DNA from: Nanobdellota archaeon
GTDB taxonomy: Archaea; Nanobdellota; Nanobdellia; Woesearchaeales; GW2011-AR15
Reading direction: 5' to 3'
Assembly: GCA_018815145.1 (NCBI GenBank)
Contig: JAHIYL010000108.1
Span: 1 to 7,855 of the forward strand
Length of the DNA stretch: 7,855 nucleotides
Position numbers and translations under genes: made by a program. The notes below the pieces were generated by a model that did not search any database, was not told the DNA's origin, and was given only the letters and a program-made list of their open reading frames with translations. This document shows, in pieces, positions 1 through 5,663 of the stretch; within the stretch, counting starts at the first letter, position 1, and the number at the start of each line of letters is the position of its first letter.

Positions 1-2
1 AG

Positions 3-959
3 TATCCTACGGGACTCTTTGCTGCTTCGGGCAAAAAAGTAAAGACAGGATACAATAAGGCCTGGATACGTGACAACATATATGAATCCCTTGGTCTATT
101 TGCAGTGCATGACCTGAAATCAGTAAAAAAGATGTATCATGCTCTTTTTGATATCCTTCTCAAGCATGAATACAAGATAGACTGGGCAATTAAAGAAAAA
201 CCTGATGCAGCATACAAATATATACATGCCAGATATTGTCCAGAGACTTTCAATGAATTCCATGAGATTTGGGGGAACAAGCAGAACGATGCAACAGGCG
301 CTTTTCTCTTCATGGTCGGTGATCTTTACAATAAAGGGTTTAGGGTATTTAGAGACAATAATGATATCAGGATCTTATCAAAACTGGTAGATTATCTGAA
401 GAGTATTGAATATTGGCACGATAAAGACCACGGCATATGGGAAAATGAAGAAGAAGTGCATGCTTCATCCATAGGTGCCTGTGTTGCCGGCCTAAAAGCA
501 ATAAGTTCCATTGTTCCGGTTCCTGATAATCTGATTAAAAAAGGCCAGGATGCACTAAATTTACTATTACCAAGAGAATCTGTCACAAAAGACGTTGATC
601 TGGCGCTTCTTACACTTATCTACCCATATAATATTGTGAGTGTGCAGCAGAGAACCCAGATACTCAAGAATGTAGAAGATAAGCTTGTCAGAAAGAGAGG
701 TGTAATCAGGTATTTCAATGATCCTTATTATGAAAATGAGAAAGGAGAAGCAGAGTGGTGCTTTGGATTGATTTGGCTTGCAAAGATCTATAAAGAGCTT
801 GAAAATAAAGAAAAATATAATCATTACATTGATATGACACACAATGTCATGAATTGGAAATTTGAGATACCTGAACTCTATTATAATGATACTGACATAG
901 CAAACGAGAATACTCCCCTTGGCTGGAGCCAGGCAATGTATTTAGTGGCTACTGCTTGA
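3..959 (+). CDS. GH15-family glycoside hydrolase, phosphorylase kinase alpha-like (5'-partial)
   Basis: This is the C-terminal 318 residues of a glucoamylase-type (alpha/alpha)6-barrel enzyme; the frame is open to the left edge, so the true start lies outside. A GTG at 105 is internal, because conserved sequence precedes it: YPTGLFAAS and AWIRDNIYESLGL, the latter being the W-R-D substrate-binding region of GH15 and phosphorylase kinase alpha. Further family matches are IWGNKQNDATG, then GIWENEEEVHASSIG with the presumed catalytic acid Glu at 441-443, WCFGLIWLAKIY, IPELYY with the presumed catalytic base Glu at 873-875, and the terminal LGWSQAMYLVATA. Both catalytic glutamates appear present, so hydrolysis of alpha-glucans or small glucosides is plausible; the substrate cannot be read from the sequence. 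The HASS stretch resembles eukaryotic phosphorylase kinase alpha, but no regulatory domain follows. The gene converges on the presenilin-like gene. Confidence 0.87.
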   Translation, partial: YPTGLFAASGKKVKTGYNKAWIRDNIYESLGLFAVHDLKSVKKMYHALFDILLKHEYKIDWAIKEKPDAAYKYIHARYCPETFNEFHEIWGNKQNDATGAFLFMVGDLYNKGFRVFRDNNDIRILSKLVDYLKSIEYWHDKDHGIWENEEEVHASSIGACVAGLKAISSIVPVPDNLIKKGQDALNLLLPRESVTKDVDLALLTLIYPYNIVSVQQRTQILKNVEDKLVRKRGVIRYFNDPYYENEKGEAEWCFGLIWLAKIYKELENKEKYNHYIDMTHNVMNWKFEIPELYYNDTDIANENTPLGWSQAMYLVATA

Positions 960-986
960 AAATTGGACCAAGAATTCTATTGATTA

Positions 987-1000
987 TCTTTTTCCTTTTA
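987..1000 (+). terminator. T-rich 3' end of the GH15 gene
   Basis: About 30 bases after the GH15 stop, the plus strand reads TCTTTTTCCTTTTA. Archaeal transcription often ends at such oligo-T tracts without a hairpin. It lies in the 44-bp gap between two convergent stops. The minus strand has no equivalent tract here. This is inferred from composition only. Confidence 0.4.
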
Positions 1001-1003
1001 ATA

Positions 1004-1966
1004 CTAAATCAGCATCACTATCCCCAATCCAATCATGCATCCAACTGTAATAAACGGCATTGCCGGATAGAACTTGTCTTTTTTTGCAAAAAAAAAGAGA
1101 AACCCTAATGATATTGTTGCAAAGACCGGGACTATCAATGTTGTGAAAAAAGCTGCAGATTCTGTGAACATCTTGATTCTCACAAGATGGTCCATGACAA
1201 CACCTGAAAATATGAGGGTGAATGCTATGTCTCCTCCTCCAAGGATTGCTGACTTTGTTTCTTTGGATGAGATGCTCTCTGGAATCTTCATCTTTATTTT
1301 TGCAGTTGAACCAGAAATTTTTGCGTTTTTGTTTTTTTCATTTTTTTTTTCTTTGCTTGGTTCATATGGTATGAGGACACCTGCAAAGACCTGTGAATTT
1401 GACTGGAATTTGGCAAGCTCAACCATATGCTTGGTCTTGAATACTGCAATGAAATCATAGATAGATATCCCTATCATCACCATGATTATCCAAAAGAGAT
1501 TGAACATTGGGACTATCATCAGCGCTATACCGGGATACATCAATACTTCAGTCAGATTATGAAATATCACATTTGGCCTGTATATCTTGAGATATGTAAA
1601 GATGATGCCAAGACCAAGTGCTAGCTGCCAGCTGAAAAAGACATCAAAGACAATAGAGAGCGTGAGTGCAACTGCCAAAAAAAACCAGTGTTTCCACACT
1701 TTTTTCAGTTTCAATCTTTTGAGGAGAAGTATCATTGCAGTTCCAACAAACACTGCAAAAAACAAATACATAAAGGATCCAAATCCAGCTGTTTCCGGCC
1801 TTCCGGTCATGATATCATCATAGTTCACTTCATTGACAATCTCTCCTGTCTCTTCATCAATTGATGTTCCTACATCCATGTTGTAGCCAAGCAGAAACAG
1901 ACCAAAAATCTGGGTGCATATAAAAATCAGGAGGAGAAAAAGAGTCACTTTAAAATCATGCTTCAT
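1004..1966 (-). CDS. Presenilin / signal-peptide-peptidase-like GxGD intramembrane aspartyl protease
   Basis: This 320-residue membrane protein matches the A22-type presenilin-like proteases, which cut substrates within the membrane using two aspartates. The first is in the YD motif (Y170-D171) in a hydrophobic segment. The second is in GGGD (residues 243-246, Asp codon at 1229-1231), the GxGD signature. The third signature, normally PAL, appears as YPAMP (300-304). Hydrophobic segments lie near 8-28, 62-82, 93-110, 113-128, 141-154, 156-176, 241-259, 270-294 and 299-319, giving the nine helices typical of the family. Between the two catalytic helices is a hydrophilic Lys-rich loop (about 177-240), the position of the large presenilin loop. 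The start is the ATG at 1966, with a weak AGGT five bases upstream. It lies 48 bp downstream of the phosphodiesterase gene on the same strand. Substrates are unknown. Confidence 0.9.
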   Translation of the reverse strand: MKHDFKVTLFLLLIFICTQIFGLFLLGYNMDVGTSIDEETGEIVNEVNYDDIMTGRPETAGFGSFMYLFFAVFVGTAMILLLKRLKLKKVWKHWFFLAVALTLSIVFDVFFSWQLALGLGIIFTYLKIYRPNVIFHNLTEVLMYPGIALMIVPMFNLFWIIMVMIGISIYDFIAVFKTKHMVELAKFQSNSQVFAGVLIPYEPSKEKKNEKNKNAKISGSTAKIKMKIPESISSKETKSAILGGGDIAFTLIFSGVVMDHLVRIKMFTESAAFFTTLIVPVFATISLGFLFFFAKKDKFYPAMPFITVGCMIGLGIVMLI

Positions 1967-1987
1967 GGCTTACCTAAAAATGGGATG

Positions 1988-1995
1988 ATTTAAAA
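1988..1995 (-). promoter_or_regulatory. Possible TATA box upstream of the presenilin-like gene
   Basis: On the minus strand the 48-bp gap reads TTTTAAAT, ending about 21 bases before the ATG at 1966. The distance suits an archaeal TATA box giving a near-leaderless mRNA. An AGGT Shine-Dalgarno-like sequence at 1972-1975 suits co-transcription from upstream instead. The two readings are not exclusive. Confidence 0.35.
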
Positions 1996-2014
1996 TTCTT
2001 TTGTTTTGGTGCAA

Positions 2015-3181
2015 TCAGCAGTCTACAAGAATCAGCGGGACCTCCATCTCTTCCATGCTCACTCCGCCATGGTTCCCTATATGGAATGTATAATCCATCC
2101 CGACAAGACTGTCTTTAAAGCAATAGTCCTCTTTCATCAGGAGAACATAGTCACCGATTCGGTCATGAAGTTTCTTATTAGAGGCACTTAGTCCATAAAA
2201 ATTTTCTTGGATCATCTCTTTTCTTGTCTTAAGAATGCAGTACTGAGAAAGTCTTGTTTTTACATACTTCTCAAAATCATTTGCCTTGTCTGTATGCACA
2301 TAACAGTAGACACTCCGCCCTTCGCCGCAGAAAGGTATGCTCAAGCATTCAGCAAGTTTTGGATGGTCTTCCAAAAGAAGTATCTTTTTTCTTGTAGTGT
2401 CAATGAATCCATGGTCTGCTGTTATTATCAGAAGCGTCTCTGTTCCCTTGATTTTTTGTGCAAATTTCTCTATATTTTTATCAAGCACATGAAAATGCTG
2501 CTCTGATTTTCTGCTGTTCACTCCAAATTCATGGCTAAGATCATCAAAAAAAGGCCAATATGAATAGATTAATTTTTTTCTGAAAGAACTCCTGACAGCT
2601 TTTTTTATATGCATAAACATACCTTCAATAGTAGAATATCCCAATTTTACTGCATTTTTTCCGGTTCCTGCATTATATTCACTGTCTTTAATAGATGAAG
2701 GAATGACTGCAAAGCACTTTGCCCTGATTTTTTCACTAATGCTCTTTTCTTCAAGAACCTCATTGATGGAAAGACCTGATCCCTTGAAAGGTATATCCTT
2801 ATATCTTGCATCAAAAGGGAGTATTCTTGTGACAATGCCTATCTCCTTCAAAAACATGTACCAGCCGGTTATTGCATGCTCGCCAGGTGCTACTCCTGTC
2901 ATGAATGTAGTGATTGCTGATGCTGTTGTCGGCGGAAATACTGAAGTCATCTGACCGCAGACATGTTCAGCCAAAAATGTTCCTTTTCCCTTTTTCTTAA
3001 GAAAATCATACCCCAGACCATCAATCACCAGAAGGACAATATTCTTTTTATTCTCAAACCTGTTTTGAGGGAATATCTTTAAATTCTTGTATTTTGAGTC
3101 TTCGCCATAATGAGAAAGTATTGAACTCATCAGATTCACAATGCTTCCATCTTTATAGTTAGGCTTGAACATGGATATCAT
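2015..3181 (-). CDS. Alkaline-phosphatase-superfamily nucleotide pyrophosphatase/phosphodiesterase-like protein
   Basis: The 388-residue protein has the full metal-binding pattern of type I phosphodiesterase / NPP proteins. These use two metals and a threonine nucleophile to hydrolyse phosphodiester or phosphomonoester bonds. Visible elements are VIDGLGYD (Asp54), VFPPTTAS followed by TTFMTG (probable nucleophile Thr86 by alignment with the PTxT motif), APGEHAITGW, DDLSHEFG (Asp213, His217), ITADHG (Asp256, His257) and IGNHGG (His371). No signal peptide or membrane anchor is evident, so it is probably cytoplasmic. The start ATG at 3181 lies about 20 bases from a TATA-like box; a second ATG three codons in (3172) is an alternative and would suit a leaderless transcript equally. 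The presenilin-like gene follows after 48 bp, suggesting an operon. The natural substrate (nucleotide, phosphosugar or phospholipid) cannot be told. Confidence 0.9.
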   Translation of the reverse strand: MISMFKPNYKDGSIVNLMSSILSHYGEDSKYKNLKIFPQNRFENKKNIVLLVIDGLGYDFLKKKGKGTFLAEHVCGQMTSVFPPTTASAITTFMTGVAPGEHAITGWYMFLKEIGIVTRILPFDARYKDIPFKGSGLSINEVLEEKSISEKIRAKCFAVIPSSIKDSEYNAGTGKNAVKLGYSTIEGMFMHIKKAVRSSFRKKLIYSYWPFFDDLSHEFGVNSRKSEQHFHVLDKNIEKFAQKIKGTETLLIITADHGFIDTTRKKILLLEDHPKLAECLSIPFCGEGRSVYCYVHTDKANDFEKYVKTRLSQYCILKTRKEMIQENFYGLSASNKKLHDRIGDYVLLMKEDYCFKDSLVGMDYTFHIGNHGGVSMEEMEVPLILVDC

Positions 3182-3195
3182 TTACTTTGATATCC

Positions 3196-3204
3196 TATAA
3201 ATAA
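3196..3204 (-). promoter_or_regulatory. TATA-like box for the phosphodiesterase gene
   Basis: The minus strand reads TTATTTATA here, close to the archaeal box-A consensus. It ends about 15 bases before the ATG at 3181 and 24 before the ATG at 3172. A start site 22-27 bases downstream of the box would fall at or between these codons, implying a leaderless message. Confidence 0.5.
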
Positions 3205-3257
3205 TTTACTGAATTTTTTCTCGAATTGTAGTATCCCAAAATTATTTCGCCAACCCT

Positions 3258-3269
3258 AAATATTATAAA
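3258..3269 (+). promoter_or_regulatory. TATA-like box for the HerA-like gene
   Basis: AAATATTATAAA is centred about 26 bases upstream of the ATG at 3292, the usual box-to-start distance in archaea. No Shine-Dalgarno sequence lies between (CCTGCCTATTTCTACAGCC), so a leaderless mRNA starting at or next to the ATG is the simplest reading. This box is divergent from the phosphodiesterase promoter in the same 110-bp gap. Confidence 0.6.
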
Positions 3270-3291
3270 CCCTGCCTATTTCTACAGCCTT

Positions 3292-5070
3292 ATGATATTA
3301 GGAAAGATCTCAGGCAAGATAACAACAAATAATTTTAGTTTTCTGATTGAAAAAGAGACACAAAAATTTGAATTTGTCCAGGTCATGCACAGGGTATATG
3401 ATTGGGTTCTCTGTCAGGTCATGGAGATCGAACGGACAGAAAAGGATATTGCAAAATGCGTTGTAATAGGTTATAAGGATAAAAAAGGAAGGATAAAGCC
3501 ATTGAGGATCCCTTTTGACCATGATGCAGAGGTCATGAAAGCTGAAGACGAGTTCATCAAATCAGTTATTGCTTTGGAAGATAGTGAAAAAGGGGCATTT
3601 GTCGGAAGGATTGAAGGAAAAAATATTGATGTGATTCTGGACCTGAAGAAACTTCTGACAAAGCATGTTGCAATACTTGCAAAATCTGGCGCGGGAAAAT
3701 CATATTCATCCGGTGTACTTGTGGAAGAGATAATAGATAAGAACGTCCCCCTCCTGATAATTGATCCGCATGGTGAATATTCATCACTGCGGTATTCAAA
3801 TGATGATGAAAAGGATCTTTTAGCAGAGTTCAACCTGAAACCTGAGAATTTCAGGAACAAGATCCAGGAATATGGTGACACCAGATTGAATCCCAGCCTT
3901 AGACCCCTTAAATTGAACAACAATCTCTCTTCTACAGAGATAGTGCATCTGATTCCCGGAAAATTATCCAACAGCCAGCTGGGTCTGCTCTATGCAGCGA
4001 TAAAGCACCTGGACACAATCAATTTCACGAATGTGCTGTATGAGCTTGATAAAGAAGAGAATAACGTAAAATGGACACTCATCAATAATCTGGAGTACCT
4101 GAACAATCTTGATATTTTCACTGACAGCTATTCACCTTACAATGAATTGATCCAGCCAGGAAGATGTTCAATAATAAACCTCAAAGGTATCTCACCTGAT
4201 GTCCAAGAGATAATAGTATACAAGCTGGTCAAGGATCTTTTTGAGCTAAGGAAAAAAGAGAAGATTCCGCCATTCTTCTGTGTGTTGGAAGAGGCTCACA
4301 ATTATGCGCCTGAACGCTCATTTGGTGAGACACGGGCCTCAAAAATTCTTAGGACTGTCGCAAGTGAGGGCAGAAAATTCGGTCTTGGCCTATGCATCAT
4401 CAGCCAGCGACCTGCCAGGGTAGACAAATCTGTGCTTTCTCAGTGCACAACACAGATAATCCTAAAAGTCACAAACCCTAATGACCTCAAGGCAATCACA
4501 TCATCTGTTGAAGGAATCACTTCTGAATCAGAAAATGAGATAAAGAATCTTACAATCGGTTCAGCAATGATAACTGGAATTACTGATATGCCTCTTTTCG
4601 TGAACATAAGACCAAGAAAGACCAAGCATGGTGGCCATGCTGTTGACATTCTTGATCAGAACACAGATGATAAGTTCTTTGAAAAGGTAGAAGAATTCAG
4701 CGAAAAAGAGCTTCTGCCTATAATCAAACCAAAAATAACAGAAAAAGATATGATGCTCATGAGCGAAAAAGAGATTAAGAGAATCGAGCGGACTTTAGTA
4801 CCATGCTATCTATTCATCTGCAAAGAGAACCGTAATGAATTCAGCCTGCTTATTGAGAGAAAAACCGGTTCCATTGTTGTTGATATTGATAGTTTCATCT
4901 CAAAAAAGATTCCGCAGCTGGATAGTCTTTCCATTGATGAGATAAAGCTTCTGCAGAATGCTTTCAAGATGAAATCTTTTACCAAGCAGGACATGATTAA
5001 AAAAACTAGCTTTGATATGGAAAAGCCATTTGATGATCTCATAAAAAAAAAAACTTTTTGTAAAAGATGA
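3292..5070 (+). CDS. herA: HerA-like hexameric DNA-translocating ATPase (DUF87/HAS-barrel), C-terminus frame-disrupted
   Basis: As read, this encodes 592 residues. Residues 1-95 (MILGKISGK onward) form the HAS barrel. The RecA-type ATPase core follows: Walker A AKSGAGKS (130-137), IIDPHGEYSSL (156-166), Walker B FFCVLEEAHNYAPE with catalytic Glu334, then ASEGRKFGLGL (357-367) with a candidate arginine finger, and ISQRPARVDK (370-379). HerA forms hexamers that translocate double-stranded DNA and, with the NurA nuclease, resects break ends. The sequence after about residue 500 is an extension beyond a roughly 500-residue minimal HerA and includes a winged-helix-like segment (547-587). This frame ends in KKKTFCKR just after an 11-A tract; removing one A joins it to the frame ending at 5284, giving 663 residues. 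The start follows from a TATA box 26 bases upstream. No nurA is nearby, so a HerA-related paralogue with another job is possible; the gene symbol is by family. Confidence 0.9.
   Translation: MILGKISGKITTNNFSFLIEKETQKFEFVQVMHRVYDWVLCQVMEIERTEKDIAKCVVIGYKDKKGRIKPLRIPFDHDAEVMKAEDEFIKSVIALEDSEKGAFVGRIEGKNIDVILDLKKLLTKHVAILAKSGAGKSYSSGVLVEEIIDKNVPLLIIDPHGEYSSLRYSNDDEKDLLAEFNLKPENFRNKIQEYGDTRLNPSLRPLKLNNNLSSTEIVHLIPGKLSNSQLGLLYAAIKHLDTINFTNVLYELDKEENNVKWTLINNLEYLNNLDIFTDSYSPYNELIQPGRCSIINLKGISPDVQEIIVYKLVKDLFELRKKEKIPPFFCVLEEAHNYAPERSFGETRASKILRTVASEGRKFGLGLCIISQRPARVDKSVLSQCTTQIILKVTNPNDLKAITSSVEGITSESENEIKNLTIGSAMITGITDMPLFVNIRPRKTKHGGHAVDILDQNTDDKFFEKVEEFSEKELLPIIKPKITEKDMMLMSEKEIKRIERTLVPCYLFICKENRNEFSLLIERKTGSIVVDIDSFISKKIPQLDSLSIDEIKLLQNAFKMKSFTKQDMIKKTSFDMEKPFDDLIKKKTFCKR
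5043..5053 (+). other. A11 homopolymer at the HerA frame junction
   Basis: Eleven consecutive A bases follow AT in the Ile-Lys-Lys-Lys codons. With ten As the reading continues as K-K-K-L-F-V-K-D-D; with eleven it ends 17 bases later at TGA. The required change is minus one base (or plus two). Runs of this length are prone both to sequencing miscounts and to RNA polymerase slippage. Confidence 0.85.
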
Positions 5071-5284
5071 CACAGAAGAAAAATTGCAGCTTTCTGAAGA
5101 ATACATATTTTCACAGCTTTCAAAAAATGCCTGTTTTGCAAAAATTGAATACATTGAACTCAAATTTGATACTAAACTTGAACCTATACTTGCAATTGAT
5201 ACAATCAAGGATGCTCTTTCAAAATTCTGCACAATTACTGATCAGAGAGAATGTTATATTCTAAGATATGATCCTATGTACTAA
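5045..5284 (+). CDS. Out-of-frame C-terminal continuation of the HerA-like protein
   Basis: The frame one base ahead of the main reading is open from 5045 to a TAA at 5284. It encodes KKLFVKDDTEEKLQLSEEY, then an alpha/beta-looking tail ending in ILRYDPMY. Joined at the A11 tract it completes a winged helix: the helix-turn-helix part (LSIDEIKLLQNAF, FTKQDMIKKT) lies in the main frame, and the wing strand LFVKDD plus the LQLSEEYIF helix lie here. It has no credible start of its own (first is a TTG at 5084, with no ribosome site). It is therefore best read as the end of the same gene, separated by a mutation, a sequencing error or a slippage event. It converges on the 48-residue microprotein gene 51 bp away. 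Confidence 0.75.
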   Translation, partial: KKKLFVKDDTEEKLQLSEEYIFSQLSKNACFAKIEYIELKFDTKLEPILAIDTIKDALSKFCTITDQRECYILRYDPMY

Positions 5285-5335
5285 AAGAAAACTATATATC
5301 AATTGAAGTAAACAAAAATAATTTTTAAGAATTTC

Positions 5336-5482
5336 TTAAGTGAAAACAAATAAGAATAACACAATTATGAGCATTATGAACAGGCCGATATTGACCCAAT
5401 CTGTAGAGCCCTTTTTCTGAATATCTATTTTTTTTGCCTTTAGGTTAGGATTATATATCCCGAGTCTTGAATAACCTTGCAT
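5336..5482 (-). CDS. 48-residue C-terminally anchored single-pass membrane microprotein
   Basis: A short ORF runs from the ATG at 5482 to a TAA at 5336. It begins MQGYSRLGIYNPNLKAKK, has a basic middle (KKIDIQKKG), then a single hydrophobic segment at about 32-47 (IGLFIMLIIVLFLFVF) ending one residue before the stop. The layout is soluble N-terminus, Lys-rich linker, then a C-terminal helix, as in tail-anchored proteins such as Sec61-beta/SecG, but I do not recognise the family. Support for a real gene comes from a TTTATATAT box (5528-5536) about 50 bases upstream, a GTGAT match to the anti-Shine-Dalgarno sequence just before the ATG (5486-5490), and amino-acid content unlike random AT-rich sequence. 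It is transcribed towards the HerA-like gene and lies 181 bp downstream of the kinase gene, apparently with its own promoter. Function unknown. Confidence 0.62.
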   Translation of the reverse strand: MQGYSRLGIYNPNLKAKKIDIQKKGSTDWVNIGLFIMLIIVLFLFVFT

Positions 5483-5527
5483 TTTATCACTCAGTTTTTG
5501 GTAATACTCATATTTCTCTCAAATCCC

Positions 5528-5536
5528 ATATATAAA
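5528..5536 (-). promoter_or_regulatory. TATA box for the 48-residue microprotein gene
   Basis: The minus strand reads TTTATATAT, an almost ideal archaeal box A. The expected transcription start is near 5506, giving a leader of about 24 bases containing the GTGAT ribosome-binding match before the ATG at 5482. Inverted half-sites lie immediately upstream. Confidence 0.6.
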
Positions 5537-5542
5537 TATTTG

Positions 5543-5572
5543 GTTTAATAAAATTAAACTTTTAAGTTTAAC
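5543..5572. repeat. Three alternating GTTTAA half-sites (operator-like inverted repeats)
   Basis: The stretch holds GTTTAAT (5543-5549), ATTAAAC (5553-5559) and GTTTAAC (5566-5572). The first two pair across three bases. The last two lie within TTAAACTT-TT-AAGTTTAA, a perfect 8-bp-arm palindrome at 5554-5571. They sit 7-35 bases upstream of the microprotein TATA box on the minus strand. They could bind a dimeric regulator, or form alternative hairpins at the 3' end of the kinase transcript, since TTTTATT follows on that strand. AT-rich sequence gives such repeats by chance fairly often. Confidence 0.35.
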
Positions 5573-5601
5573 TTTATCTGGATTTATGATATTTTGTTTT
5601 T

Positions 5602-5643
5602 TTGTCATGAATATTATTCAGAAATTTTATTTTATTATGACAA
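5602..5643 (-). terminator. Possible hairpin in the 3' untranslated region of the kinase mRNA
   Basis: TTGTCAT (5602-5608) and ATGACAA (5637-5643) are 7-bp inverted arms, extended after a one-base bulge by AATA/TATT pairing. The element begins about 20 bases after the kinase stop codon. No clear U tract follows on the minus strand, so it may be a transcript-end or stability structure, or chance. Confidence 0.25.
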
Positions 5644-5663
5644 CCAATTAAATCTCAATACTA

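Noticed and set aside
1327..1353. T-rich tracts read as a terminator
   Set aside because: They are the complement of Lys/Glu/Asn codons in the middle of the presenilin-like gene and the frame passes through intact.
1074..1460. A 128-codon plus-strand frame opposite the presenilin-like gene
   Set aside because: It mirrors the GxGD and loop region of the real gene, and its Phe-rich run is the complement of the Lys-rich loop codons.
3471..3971. A 166-codon open frame on the minus strand opposite the HerA-like gene
   Set aside because: It lies wholly inside the ATPase coding region over the Walker A segment, its translation is Ser/Phe-rich low-quality sequence with no motif, and no promoter precedes it.
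5040..5070. Programmed -1 ribosomal frameshift at the A-rich slippery codons of the HerA-like gene
   Set aside because: A -1 shift enters the frame that does not encode the C-terminal continuation; the continuation needs +1 or -2, so only RNA slippage, error or mutation fit.
5484..5520. Upstream extension of the 48-residue microprotein (in-frame sequence reading EKYEYYQKLSDK before the ATG)
   Set aside because: The in-frame stretch looks protein-like but has no standard start codon before a TGA, and the TATA box and GTGAT site fit the ATG at 5482.
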